DNA of 52,264 nucleotides, from assembly GCA_030538605.1 (NCBI GenBank), contig JAUNTQ010000013.1, positions 1 to 52,264 of the forward strand. The letters are read 5' to 3'. The position numbers were made by a program, and so were the translations under genes. Positions 10,662-18,617 of the stretch are shown piece after piece. This stretch comes from Pseudomonadota bacterium. Lineage in GTDB: Bacteria > Pseudomonadota > Gammaproteobacteria > Burkholderiales > Burkholderiaceae_C. Numbering within the stretch: the first letter of the stretch is position 1; each line of letters opens with the position of its first letter. The notes beneath the pieces were generated by a model that was given only the letters and a program-made list of their open reading frames with translations, made no database searches and was not told the origin of the DNA.

Positions 10662-12190
10662 ATCGGCGCCTGCGTAAAGGCGATCGTGAGCAGCTGGTCT
10701 CTGCCCGAGAAGATGCCTGCTGGCGTGCGGATCTGGGCCTGACTGTCGCTCCCCAACGGTTCCATGCGGATCTGCAGCAGTCCATCTCCGGTTTGACGCT
10801 CGACAGTCTGCTCAGGACTTGACTGCTCCGCCAAAGCTTCGCCGAGCAGGCTCAGGAACAGGTCAAACGCGTGTGTATCCAGATCGCCCAGCTCTGACAG
10901 CCGAGTGGCGCGACCGGTGGCCAGCCGTTGGCGCGCCGCATCGACCTGGCGTGATTCCTCCGCCAGCTGCTGCGCCATCAGCGCGCGTTCGGCACTGCGA
11001 TCACGCACGCGTGACAGCGCACCGCGCGGCGACGCTTCTCCATATTCGCGCAGGCGCGGGCTGATCTGCAGGGGTGGCGCATCCGCCCAGGAGGTGCTGG
11101 GTGGTAGATCCTCGTCCGCTTGCGGGTTGAGCGAGAAATGCCGTGCCGGCTGGAGCGCGAAGGCAGCACGTGCCAGACGATGCGCCTGTCCCTCGGTGTC
11201 GCAGGCGGCAAACCATTGGGCCAATGTTCGGAAATCCGCCGAACGATCGCTTCGCCCACTGCGCCGTTCATTCATGGCGGCGATCGCGCCCAGCAACTGG
11301 GGAATGGCAGCACGGGCGCGCGCGCGCAGCAATTCTGCTTGGGGCGGTTCGGCGCCCGTTGCCAGGAACCAGCCTCGAAGTCCTTTCCACCGTTCTCGCC
11401 ATGCGCGCCAGCGACGCATCTCTTCATCTGTCCGGTCTTGCGCATCGCCAGGTGCCGTGTCGCGCGCTTCGCGCGCCGCGATCTGAAGAAAGACGGCGTC
11501 TATCCGCGGTGAAAGGTATTCAATGAGTTGGGCGATGCCGTCCGAGCGGCGCACCAGGTCGCTCATGAAGCGCTCCAAGTAGTCGATCAGGCGCCGCTTG
11601 TAGGCGATGACCGTACTGGCTTCGGCCTGCTGGAGTTCCAGGCTGCGCGCCACGCCCGCCATGAATGCCTGGGCGTTTTCGGCCAGGTCCTCAAATACCC
11701 GAACCAGATCTCGCAGGATCTCATGCATCTTGGCGACGTCCGCTACCTCAGCCGAGGCCGATTCGTCGATGAGGTGCTGCAGTGACTGAAGACCGTTGGC
11801 GATGTCCTCCAGTGCGACGGTCTGCAGTTGGGCTCGGCGCCGCAAGGTCTGAAAAAAGACGGACAGGCCGGCTTCCGCAGCTTCACCGCCATGGGAGAGG
11901 CGATAGAGAAAGCGCGCACGATAGAAATCGCTCAGCGACGATACGCGCGCGGTGTCGGGCTGCGATTCCAGATTGCCCCAGACGGCCAACTGAGCCAGAG
12001 CGCTGTTGACTTCCTCGATGCGCGGAGACGGAGAGGGCCAATCAGCTTCTGCCAGCACCTCATCCGGACGCAACTGCAGCCGGTACTGCCGTTTGGCTGC
12101 CGCGAAGACGTCCATGATGCAACGGTAAAACGCAGCCTTCTCCACATTCAGGTGCTGGAAGAGCTCTGCTGCCGTAGTCGTCTTCTGCAT
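10658..12190 (-). CDS. jetA: Wadjet type II subunit JetA (TIGR02677/DUF2397), first gene of cassette
   Basis: 510-aa protein opening MQKTTTAAELFQHLNVEKAA and continuing with AAFYRCIMDVFAAAKRQY, typical of DUF2397 proteins that begin four-gene Wadjet type II operons. By analogy with MukF it is the kleisin-like bridge between SMC heads and JetB; mostly predicted helical, no enzymatic motif. The ribosome site is strong (GAGGAGGAGC about 8 bases before ATG 12190), as expected for the lead gene. The promoter must lie between 12191 and about 12300, just before the transposase remnant; I could not pick a convincing -35/-10 pair. Confidence 0.88.
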   Translation of the reverse strand: MQKTTTAAELFQHLNVEKAAFYRCIMDVFAAAKRQYRLQLRPDEVLAEADWPSPSPRIEEVNSALAQLAVWGNLESQPDTARVSSLSDFYRARFLYRLSHGGEAAEAGLSVFFQTLRRRAQLQTVALEDIANGLQSLQHLIDESASAEVADVAKMHEILRDLVRVFEDLAENAQAFMAGVARSLELQQAEASTVIAYKRRLIDYLERFMSDLVRRSDGIAQLIEYLSPRIDAVFLQIAAREARDTAPGDAQDRTDEEMRRWRAWRERWKGLRGWFLATGAEPPQAELLRARARAAIPQLLGAIAAMNERRSGRSDRSADFRTLAQWFAACDTEGQAHRLARAAFALQPARHFSLNPQADEDLPPSTSWADAPPLQISPRLREYGEASPRGALSRVRDRSAERALMAQQLAEESRQVDAARQRLATGRATRLSELGDLDTHAFDLFLSLLGEALAEQSSPEQTVERQTGDGLLQIRMEPLGSDSQAQIRTPAGIFSGRDQLLTIAFTQAPI

Positions 12191-12304
12191 TGGACTTGCT
12201 CCTCCTCATCAGCGCGGTTTGGGACTGTTGTCATAAATGGTAGCCGCGATCGTGGGCGGGCCATCCGAGAGATGGGCGGATTCAAGTCCAAGTGCAACAA
12301 ATGT

Positions 12305-12640
12305 TCAATGCATTGAATCAGGTTGCTGCATTAGCCGATGCAAGTGCTGCGCATAGACCTCCAAGGGGGTGCAGTAGCCCAAAGTCATCCTGGGTCGTGC
12401 ATTCATCTCATCGGCCACCGCATCGAGCTGCTCCTGGGAGTAGCCACTCAAGTCGGAGCCTTTTGGAAAGCATTGGCGCAGCAGTCCATTGGTGTTCTCG
12501 TAGCTGCCCCGCTGCCCCGCTGCCCTGCTTCCAAGGACTGTAGGGGCCGCAGAAGTACACCTTCATGCCCGTGTTCCGATCCTGAATTTCCCCGCGCCGA
12601 TGCCGGTCAGCGAATTCCATCAGGGGCAGTGGTCAACAAG
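12305..12640 (-). pseudogene. IS30-family transposase, C-terminal remnant with frameshift
   Basis: Read leftwards, the conceptual translation gives MKVYFCGPYSPWKQGS, then after a frame change YENTNGLLRQCFPKGSDLSG and LDAVADEMNARPRMTLGYCT, PLEVYAQHL, ending at the TGA at 12305-12307. These are the hallmark C-terminal residues of IS30 DDE transposases (PYSPWQRG..ENTNGLLR). Everything upstream of the last roughly 110 codons is missing. The frame breaks where the octamer GGGGCAGC has been tandemly expanded (about 12500-12525), adding 16 bases. The element is dead. Confidence 0.82.
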
Positions 12641-12734
12641 CGGCCACATTGAAAGTCCGGATGAATGGCAGCCATCCGTACCGTGTCGAACCCAAAACCG
12701 AATTGAGCGCTTGGCAAACCGGGGGCGTCCATGT

Positions 12735-12874
12735 ATGGGTAGAGCCGAAGGCGAAACCCAGCGCTCTCGCGAGCCGATTTGCTGGCTTTCGCTCGTCGCT
12801 CTACCCAACCCTGCAAAGATGTGTGTGCATGCACAAGCCTCCTCTGGAGGAGGGGCGGGCAGCCCAGGCGTCTG
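12735..12874 (-). repeat. Dispersed repeat family A, copy 1
   Basis: About 140 bases whose reverse complement matches 45604-45750 over nearly the whole length. Shared blocks include CTGGGCTGCCCGC, ATGCACACA, GGGTAGAGCGA and CGCTGGGTTTCGCCTTCGGC. Internally it is a long imperfect palindrome: GGGTAGAGC near one end and GCTCTACCC near the other. No protein is encoded; short open frames here are accidental. Confidence 0.75.
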
Positions 12875-12900
12875 TTGATCCATCCATGGGATTGACGATA

Positions 12901-12992
12901 AAAAGTGAGCTGCTTGCGTACGTATATATTCAATTTAAGATGTAAATATATATGAAAATGTTTTAAAACGTACGCAAACAGCTCACTTTTTT
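12901..12992. repeat. Dispersed AT-rich palindrome family B, copy 1
   Basis: Arms AAAAGTGAGCTGCTTGCGTA(CGT) at 12901-12923 and its complement at 12968-12990 pair at 22 of 23 positions, around an AT-rich core. It sits 30 bases past the exonuclease III stop codon (which reads toward it) and may terminate or stabilise that transcript. Related copies are at 21836-21938, 35555-35650 and 45955-46030. Confidence 0.78.
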
Positions 12993-13020
12993 AATGTATG
13001 GCGCTTGACCTGCAAACCCT

Positions 13021-13806
13021 TCAACCCAGCGTCAAGGTCACCGGCGCGTGGTCACTCGGCTTGGGCCATTTGCGCGGCGTGCGGTCGATGGTGCAGGCCG
13101 CTGCCTGCGGGCGCAGCGCTTCGCTCACCAGCACGTGGTCGATGCGCAGGCCGCGGTTTTTCTGGTAGCCCAGCTGCCGATAGTCCCACCATGAAAAACT
13201 CTTGTCCGGCTGCTCGAACAGGCGAAACGCATCCACCAGGCCCAGCGCCAGCAATTGCCGGAAATGCGCGCGCTCTTCGCTCGTGTGGTGAATCGTCTCG
13301 GCCAGGCCCACCGGGTCGAAGCTGTCGCGGTCTTCCGGCGCGATGTTGAAGTCGCCCAGCAGCACCAGGCGCGGGTGCGCGGCCAGTTCCTCGCGCAGCC
13401 AGTCGTGCAGGGCGCGCAGCCAGCGCATCTTGTAGTCGAACTTCTCCGTGCCCGGCGCCTGCCCGTTCACGAAGTAGCCGTTCACCACGCGCAGCGCACC
13501 GCCCGGCCCATCCACCGTGCCCGCGATCACGCGCGACGATGCATCGTCAAACCCCGGAATGTTGCGCACCACCTCCCGCGCCGCCCCCTGCGCCACGCGC
13601 GTGAGCAAGGCCACGCCGTTGTAGGTCTTCTGGCCGAACACCGCCGCTTCATAGCCCGCCTCGCGCAGCGCCTCGTGCGGAAACTTGTCGTCCGTCATCT
13701 TCAACTCTTGCAGCGCCAGCACATCCACCGGATTGGCGGCCAGCCAGTCGAGCACATGCGGCAAGCGGGCGGTGAGGGAGTTGACGTTCCAGGTGGTGAG
13801 TTTCAT
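13021..13806 (-). CDS. xth: Exodeoxyribonuclease III (AP endonuclease)
   Basis: 261-aa DNA repair enzyme that incises abasic sites and degrades duplex DNA 3' to 5'. EEP-fold residues are all present: Asn7 (TWNVNS), Glu34 (LALQELK), the Asp152-Asn154 pair (LLGDFNIAPED) and the terminal Asp252-His253 (SDHAPVTL). The length matches the Neisseria/Burkholderiales ExoA subfamily. It starts at MKLTTWNVNS; the EamA gene lies upstream on the same strand with a 44-base gap. Confidence 0.95.
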   Translation of the reverse strand: MKLTTWNVNSLTARLPHVLDWLAANPVDVLALQELKMTDDKFPHEALREAGYEAAVFGQKTYNGVALLTRVAQGAAREVVRNIPGFDDASSRVIAGTVDGPGGALRVVNGYFVNGQAPGTEKFDYKMRWLRALHDWLREELAAHPRLVLLGDFNIAPEDRDSFDPVGLAETIHHTSEERAHFRQLLALGLVDAFRLFEQPDKSFSWWDYRQLGYQKNRGLRIDHVLVSEALRPQAAACTIDRTPRKWPKPSDHAPVTLTLG

Positions 13807-13850
13807 GGCTGCAGAAAATCCTTTTCAAACAATGCTTCGGCGCCTGTCTG

Positions 13851-14753
13851 TCAGCGCCGCGACGACACCAGGATGCCCGACACGATCAGCGCGAAGGCCA
13901 GGCCGTGGTAAAGCCTGGGCGCTTCGCCCAGCAGCGCCATCGACATCAGCGCGGCAAACAGCGGCGTGAGGTTGGCGAAAAAGCCCGCCAGCGTCGGCCC
14001 CGCCCGCGCCACGCCCAGCCCCCAGCAGCGATAGGCCAGCAAGGCCGGCCCCAGCGCGATGTACACCAGCGCCGCCGCCAGCGTCCAGCTCCAGTGCATC
14101 TGCACCGGTGCCAGCGTCCATTCGCCCGCCGCCAGCAGCGCCGACCAGCCCAGGCCAAACACCACCTGCGCCAGCAGAAAAGCCGCCCAGTCGCCGCGAA
14201 TGGCCGGCGGTGCCGTGGGCCGTGCCAGCAGCCATGAGTACCAGGCCCAGGCAATCGTGGCCAGCACCATGTACACATCGCCCGGCACCAGTTGCAGCCG
14301 CGCCAGATTGGCCAGATCGCCACGCGCCAGCACGGCGGCCACGCCCAGCATCGACAGCAGCGCCCCAGCCAGTTGCGCCCGGCGAATCGGCACACCAAAG
14401 AACAGGCGCCCCAGCACCATCATCCACAGCGGCATGCTGGAGGCCACCAGCGTCACGTTGAGCGGCGTGGAAGTGTGCAGCGCAAGGTATTGCAGCGCGT
14501 TGTAAATCCCCACGCCCAGAAAACCCAGCAGCGCAAAGCGCCGCCAGTGCGCCCACAAACCGCTGCCCGGCCGCAGCACCCACGCCGCCAGCGGCAGCAA
14601 GACCGCACCCGCCAGCGCCCAGCGCAGAAAGTTGAGCGTCATCGGCGGCACCATGTCCACCACCAGCCGGCCCACCACCGCATTGCCCGCCCACAGCACA
14701 GGCGCGAGTGTCAGCAGCGCGGCGGTTTGGGGGGTGAGGCGGGTGGTGGTCAT
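13851..14753 (-). CDS. EamA/DMT-superfamily inner-membrane permease
   Basis: 300-aa protein with ten predicted membrane helices arranged as two EamA repeats, typical of drug/metabolite transporters (exporters of amino acids or metabolites). The start is MTTTRLTPQTAALLTLAPVL, followed by WAGNAVVGRLVVDMVPPM, a common DMT opening. Its first 53 bases are duplicated, with six mismatches, at 16543-16595 on the other side of the Fic gene. Substrate unknown. Confidence 0.88.
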   Translation of the reverse strand: MTTTRLTPQTAALLTLAPVLWAGNAVVGRLVVDMVPPMTLNFLRWALAGAVLLPLAAWVLRPGSGLWAHWRRFALLGFLGVGIYNALQYLALHTSTPLNVTLVASSMPLWMMVLGRLFFGVPIRRAQLAGALLSMLGVAAVLARGDLANLARLQLVPGDVYMVLATIAWAWYSWLLARPTAPPAIRGDWAAFLLAQVVFGLGWSALLAAGEWTLAPVQMHWSWTLAAALVYIALGPALLAYRCWGLGVARAGPTLAGFFANLTPLFAALMSMALLGEAPRLYHGLAFALIVSGILVSSRR

Positions 14754-14872
14754 GAGGGGAATGCAGTGGGTGCGCTATCCAGTGGTTTGGCCCAGCCAAA
14801 GGGGCGGACTCTTTGGGTTGTCTTGCGAAGGGGTATAGCCATTTAGCTGAAATCGACGGATTTTCTAGCAGA

Positions 14873-16474
14873 ATGCTTGCACTCTTAGCGAAATTGCAAC
14901 CCATGCTCGACACCCTTTTGGGTTTCCACCGGCTCGCGGAAATTTACGACATCCAGCTGGTGCAACCGCTTTTCACCCGCAGCCGCGTGGGATCGGTGCG
15001 CCAGCGCGAAGCGGCGGCTGGCCAGGAAATACGCACCTGGCCCCCGCAGTACCAGCCGACCGACAGCTTTCGCGGGCATTTCGAATTTGGCTTGAAGTAT
15101 GAGCGACTGAACTTCGAGTTCTTCTCGCGGCTGCTCCACCGCGTCGAGCCGCAAGACGTGGCGGCGTGGGTGAGGGACGAGCCCACGGGAAGCTACGCCC
15201 GGCGTGCCGCTTTTTTCTACGAATGGTTCACCGGCAGGCAACTCGCCGTGCCGGACACGGCACCCAACGTGGGTTACGTCGATGCGATCGATGCCGCCCA
15301 GTACCTGGTTGCGCAGCGGCCAGATCGGGTCCGGCGCTGGCGTGTCAATGACAACCTGCCGGGCTCGCGCGATTTCTGCCCGATGGTCTATCTGGGGCCG
15401 CAGGCGCAGCGGGGCTGGCTGTATGACGTGGCGGCGGGTGTCCAGACGCTCGACGACACCTACGGGCCGGAGCTGTTGCTGCGCAGCGCGGCCTGGCTGA
15501 CGTTCAAGGAGTCGCGGGCCAGTTTCGCCATCGAGCACGAGGCAGACAAGCAGGATCGGGTAAAGCGCTTCGCGGCGGCCATCGGCACCTACAGCGGCCG
15601 CATGGACGATCCGATGGCGGCAGAGCAGCTGCTGACGCTGCAGCAGGCCGTGCTTGGCGAGACGGCGCTGCGGGTGGGCATCCGGCAATCGCCCGTGTTC
15701 GTCGGTGAGCGCAGCTTCGTGAGCGAGATCGTCCACTACATCGCTCCGTCCGAGGAGCTGGTGGTGGCGATGCTCGATGCCTTGCGCGGTTTCGAAGTCC
15801 GCACGCGGGGCGCGAACCCGGTGGCGCGCGCGGCGGCCGTGTCCTTTGCCTTCGTCTATCTGCACCCGCTCGCGGATGGCAACGGCCGCATCCACCGCTT
15901 CCTGGTCAATCACCTGCTCGCGGCGGACAGGGTGGTGCCGGCCAACCTCATCGTGCCGGTTTCGGCGACGATTGCTGGCTCGGCCAAAGGGCGCGCCGAC
16001 TATGACCAGGCCCTGGAGTCCTTCTCGCGCCCCTTCATGCAGGTCTATGCCGATGCCTACCGCTTTGGGCCGAAGCGGCTTTGCCCGGATGGTGTCGAAA
16101 CCAATGTCGAATTCCTTCGGGCCGAGGACGCGCGGCATGCATGGCGTTACCTCGATCTGAGCGGGCAGGCGCGCTACCTGAGCGATGTGCTGCGCCAGAC
16201 GGTGGAGCAGGAGATGGCGCAGGAAGCCTTGGCGCTGCGCCGGTACGGCGAGGCACGGGCAGCGATCAAGGAGCTGGTCGAGATGCCGGATCCGGATGCG
16301 GACCGGATCATTCGGTCGCTCACAGAAGGAGGCTGGAAAGTGAGCAGCAAGCTGCGCAAGTCCCTGCCCCAGATCTTCGCGGAGAACGGTGTCTTCTACA
16401 CAAGACACGCACAGATCATTGCTGCGGTTCGCGCCGTGTTCGAGGGCGAGGGGCCTGAGGCTGAACAAGAATAG
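14873..16474 (+). CDS. Fic family protein, probable AMP-transferase with inhibitory helix
   Basis: Fic enzymes transfer AMP from ATP onto Ser/Thr/Tyr of target proteins. The core motif HPLADGNGRIHR is intact (residues 331-342, catalytic His331). An N-terminal segment with Ser217-x-x-x-Glu221 (KESRASFAIEHE) resembles the autoinhibitory (S/T)xxxE(G/N) helix of class II Fic proteins, the last position being His. The protein is about 533 aa, larger than toxin-type Fic, with a helical C-terminal extension. ATG 14873 is chosen; the same frame is open to a TTG at 14813, and ATG 14903 is possible; no clear ribosome site distinguishes them. No antitoxin-sized partner is adjacent. It interrupts a LysR-EamA arrangement (see findings). 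Confidence 0.9.
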   Translation: MLALLAKLQPMLDTLLGFHRLAEIYDIQLVQPLFTRSRVGSVRQREAAAGQEIRTWPPQYQPTDSFRGHFEFGLKYERLNFEFFSRLLHRVEPQDVAAWVRDEPTGSYARRAAFFYEWFTGRQLAVPDTAPNVGYVDAIDAAQYLVAQRPDRVRRWRVNDNLPGSRDFCPMVYLGPQAQRGWLYDVAAGVQTLDDTYGPELLLRSAAWLTFKESRASFAIEHEADKQDRVKRFAAAIGTYSGRMDDPMAAEQLLTLQQAVLGETALRVGIRQSPVFVGERSFVSEIVHYIAPSEELVVAMLDALRGFEVRTRGANPVARAAAVSFAFVYLHPLADGNGRIHRFLVNHLLAADRVVPANLIVPVSATIAGSAKGRADYDQALESFSRPFMQVYADAYRFGPKRLCPDGVETNVEFLRAEDARHAWRYLDLSGQARYLSDVLRQTVEQEMAQEALALRRYGEARAAIKELVEMPDPDADRIIRSLTEGGWKVSSKLRKSLPQIFAENGVFYTRHAQIIAAVRAVFEGEGPEAEQE

Positions 16475-16542
16475 CCTTCGAGAACCGAGCGGCCGGAGTT
16501 GCAGCCCGCATGCTGCATGGCACCGGCACCGGCACCGGCACC
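16475..16542. other. Junction sequence between Fic gene and EamA remnant, with GGCACC tandem repeat
   Basis: Contains about four tandem copies of the hexamer GGCACC (16519-16542) directly abutting the truncated EamA 5' end. Nothing else is recognisable; it probably marks the recombination joint. Confidence 0.5.
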
Positions 16543-16595
16543 GACGCCAGCGTCAGCAGCACGGCGGTTTGGGGTGTGAGGCGGGCGGTGGTCAT
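16543..16595 (-). pseudogene. Truncated 5' end of an EamA permease gene
   Basis: Reads MTTARLTPQTAVLLTLAS, against MTTTRLTPQTAALLTLAP of the intact gene at 13851-14753; 47 of 53 bases match. Its ATG overlaps the TGA of the LysR gene (ATGA), so it was once the second gene of a LysR-EamA operon. Homology stops abruptly at 16543. Confidence 0.75.
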
Positions 16596-17533
16596 GCAAG
16601 TGAGGGGCTTTGCAAAAGAGCAAGCAAGTGGCGGGTGACCGCGTTGGGTGGCCGGTGGCGCCATGTCAGCGCGCCAAACGCGGGCAACGCATCGTGCAGG
16701 CGGTACGCGAGGATGGCGAGCATGCCATGTCGCACAAAGTCTGCCGCTTGAACGGCGGGCAGCACGGCGATGAAGTCGCTTTGCTGGATCAGGCTCAGCG
16801 TGGTGAGCACCGAGGCCGTTTGCACCCCGCCTGGCGGCAAGCGGCGGTGATGACGTGCGAACTCGCGCTCGATCACGCCGCGCATGGGGCTGCCCGGCGG
16901 TTGAACAACCCACGGGCTGCCCAGCAGATCGTCAAAGCGCAGCCGCGAGCGGCCTGACAACACATGCCCGGTGCCGCAGACGATGGACAGCGCCTCGTCG
17001 CCCAAGGGCGTGAAATCGAAATCGGACTGCCGCATGGCATCGGGGGCCGCCACCCGGCCCAGAACGACATCGAGCTTGCCTGCGCCCAGCGCGGCGCACA
17101 GGTGGTCACTGGTGTCCACGACGATTTCCACGCCCAGCAGCGGGTAGTGGCTGCGCAGTGCCAGCAGCGCTGGCGTCAACACGTCGGTGGCTGCCGCCAT
17201 GATGGCGCCGACCAGCAGCGCGTGCGTGCCTTCTGGCGTCATTTGCGTGAGCTCGCGTGCCAGTGCGTTCAGGCTTCCCTCTATGCCGCCGAAGTGTTCC
17301 AGCACGCGCAGTCCGGCCGCCGTCCAGCGCAGCCCGCGGCCTGCGCGATCGAACAAGGCTACGCCCAGCGCATCTTCCAGCTCCTGAAGCATCTTGGTGG
17401 CCGCTGGCTGCGTGATGGCCATGCGCTCGGCTGCTGCGCGAAGGGTTCCGCCAGCATGCAGCGCCAGCAACAACTGCACTTGCCTCAGCTTGAGGCGGTT
17501 CAGACGGTGGAGGGTGGGTTCACGCGCAGTCAT
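16592..17533 (-). CDS. LysR-family transcriptional regulator
   Basis: 313-aa LTTR: N-terminal winged helix (residues about 12-70, containing LRAAAERMAITQPAATKMLQ and ELEDALGVALFDR) followed by a periplasmic-binding-fold effector domain (about 95-300). It is divergent from the TctC gene at 17637, the usual geometry for an LTTR controlling the neighbouring catabolic operon and itself; a TTGATA-N9-TATCAA palindrome spans its start codon. Its stop overlaps the start of the broken EamA copy. The inducer is presumably an intermediate of the sugar-acid pathway, which is inference. Confidence 0.9.
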   Translation of the reverse strand: MTAREPTLHRLNRLKLRQVQLLLALHAGGTLRAAAERMAITQPAATKMLQELEDALGVALFDRAGRGLRWTAAGLRVLEHFGGIEGSLNALARELTQMTPEGTHALLVGAIMAAATDVLTPALLALRSHYPLLGVEIVVDTSDHLCAALGAGKLDVVLGRVAAPDAMRQSDFDFTPLGDEALSIVCGTGHVLSGRSRLRFDDLLGSPWVVQPPGSPMRGVIEREFARHHRRLPPGGVQTASVLTTLSLIQQSDFIAVLPAVQAADFVRHGMLAILAYRLHDALPAFGALTWRHRPPNAVTRHLLALLQSPSLA

Positions 17534-17553
17534 TGATAGCCCCAGGTTATCAA
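17533..17553. promoter_or_regulatory. Candidate LTTR operator
   Basis: Interrupted palindrome TTGATA-N9-TATCAA, fitting the T-N11-A pattern of LysR binding sites, in the 103-base gap between divergent LysR and TctC genes. It overlaps the LysR start codon, so it could serve autorepression as well as activation. Pattern evidence only. Confidence 0.4.
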
Positions 17554-17636
17554 ATCATCATCAATATTCACTATACGGAAAGTTTTCGGCTGCGTACGAT
17601 GGCCGCAAAACATGGATATTCACAGGAGACAGCAGC

Positions 17637-18614
17637 ATGCAGATTCGATTGACACGTCGTGGCCTGGTCGTGGGCCTTGTGGCGATGACGCACACGTTCG
17701 GCGCATGGGCGCAATCCGGCACCTGGCCCACACGGCCCGTCCGTTTGATGGTGGGCTCTGCGCCTGGCGGCGGCACCGACGCCATGGCCCGGGCCGTGGC
17801 CGACAAGCTGGGGTCTGCGCTGGGCCAATCGGTGGTAGTGGACAACCGGCCCGGCGCATCCAATACGCTGGCGGTGGACCTGGTGGCCAAGTCAACCGAC
17901 CGGCACGCGATGGTGATGGGCGTGTCAACCGCACACGCCATTGCGCCACACCTGCTCAAACTCAACTACGACAATGATCGCGATCTGGTGCCTGTGGTGT
18001 TCGTGGGTGCCGTGCCGAACGTGCTGGTGGTCAGCCCGGCGCTGGGCGTGAACACGGTATCCGAGCTGGTTGCGCGGCTCAAGAGTCAGCCGGGCAAGAT
18101 GAATTACGCATCCAGCGGCAGTGGCAGCACGCAACACATTGCCGCCGAGATGTTTCTTGAGGCCACGGGAACCACGGCCACGCACGTTCCCTATCGCGGC
18201 AGCGCGCCAGCACTGGTGGATTTGATGGCAGGCCAGGTGCAGTTCAGCTTTGACACCATGGCTTCGGTGGCACCGCACGTCAAGGGCGGCAAGGTCAAGG
18301 CGCTGGCCGTGGCAGCGTCGGAGCGCAACGCGCAGTTGCCCGAGGTGCCCACTCTCTCGCAGGCGGGGGTGAATGGGGTGGAGATGAGCGCCTGGTACGG
18401 CATCTACATGCCGGCGTCCACGCCCGCGCCCGTGCAGGCGCGCGTGCATGACGAGGTCAACAAGCTGCTTCAGCAACCCGACACGCGCGCCCGACTGGCG
18501 GCGATCGGCTCGGACGTGGTGCCGATGACGCAAGCCCAATTCGCCGCTTTTCATGCCGAGGAAAACAGGCGCTACGCCGAGCTGATCAAGCGCCGCAACA
18601 TCAAGGTGGATTGA
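17637..18614 (+). CDS. Bug/TctC-type solute-binding protein
   Basis: 325-aa periplasmic binding protein of the tripartite tricarboxylate transporter family. The signal peptide is MQIRLTRRGLVVGLVAM, with likely cleavage after AWA; the paired Arg make Tat export possible. Family features: WPTRPVRLMVGSAPGGGTDA, then VVVDNRPGAS and the conserved YRGSAPALVDLMAGQVQFSF near the middle. AGGAGA lies 8 bases before ATG 17637. No TctA/TctB membrane genes are nearby, as is common for the expanded Bug sets of Burkholderiales; it may feed a remote permease or act as a sensor. First gene of the catabolic operon; 3 bases separate it from the PdxA-like gene. Confidence 0.9.
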   Translation: MQIRLTRRGLVVGLVAMTHTFGAWAQSGTWPTRPVRLMVGSAPGGGTDAMARAVADKLGSALGQSVVVDNRPGASNTLAVDLVAKSTDRHAMVMGVSTAHAIAPHLLKLNYDNDRDLVPVVFVGAVPNVLVVSPALGVNTVSELVARLKSQPGKMNYASSGSGSTQHIAAEMFLEATGTTATHVPYRGSAPALVDLMAGQVQFSFDTMASVAPHVKGGKVKALAVAASERNAQLPEVPTLSQAGVNGVEMSAWYGIYMPASTPAPVQARVHDEVNKLLQQPDTRARLAAIGSDVVPMTQAQFAAFHAEENRRYAELIKRRNIKVD

Positions 18615-18617
18615 GCC

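Noticed and set aside
12607-12945. Short overlapping frames in the repeat next to the IS30 remnant
   Set aside because: They translate a dispersed palindromic repeat that also occurs at 45604-45750; not conserved as protein.
14885-16468. 527-aa minus-strand frame opposite Fic
   Set aside because: No recognisable domain; the plus strand carries the intact HPLADGNGRIHR motif.
16519-16545. Tandem GGCACC array as a coding repeat
   Set aside because: It would encode only a short VPVPVP extension on the broken EamA fragment; better seen as junction sequence.
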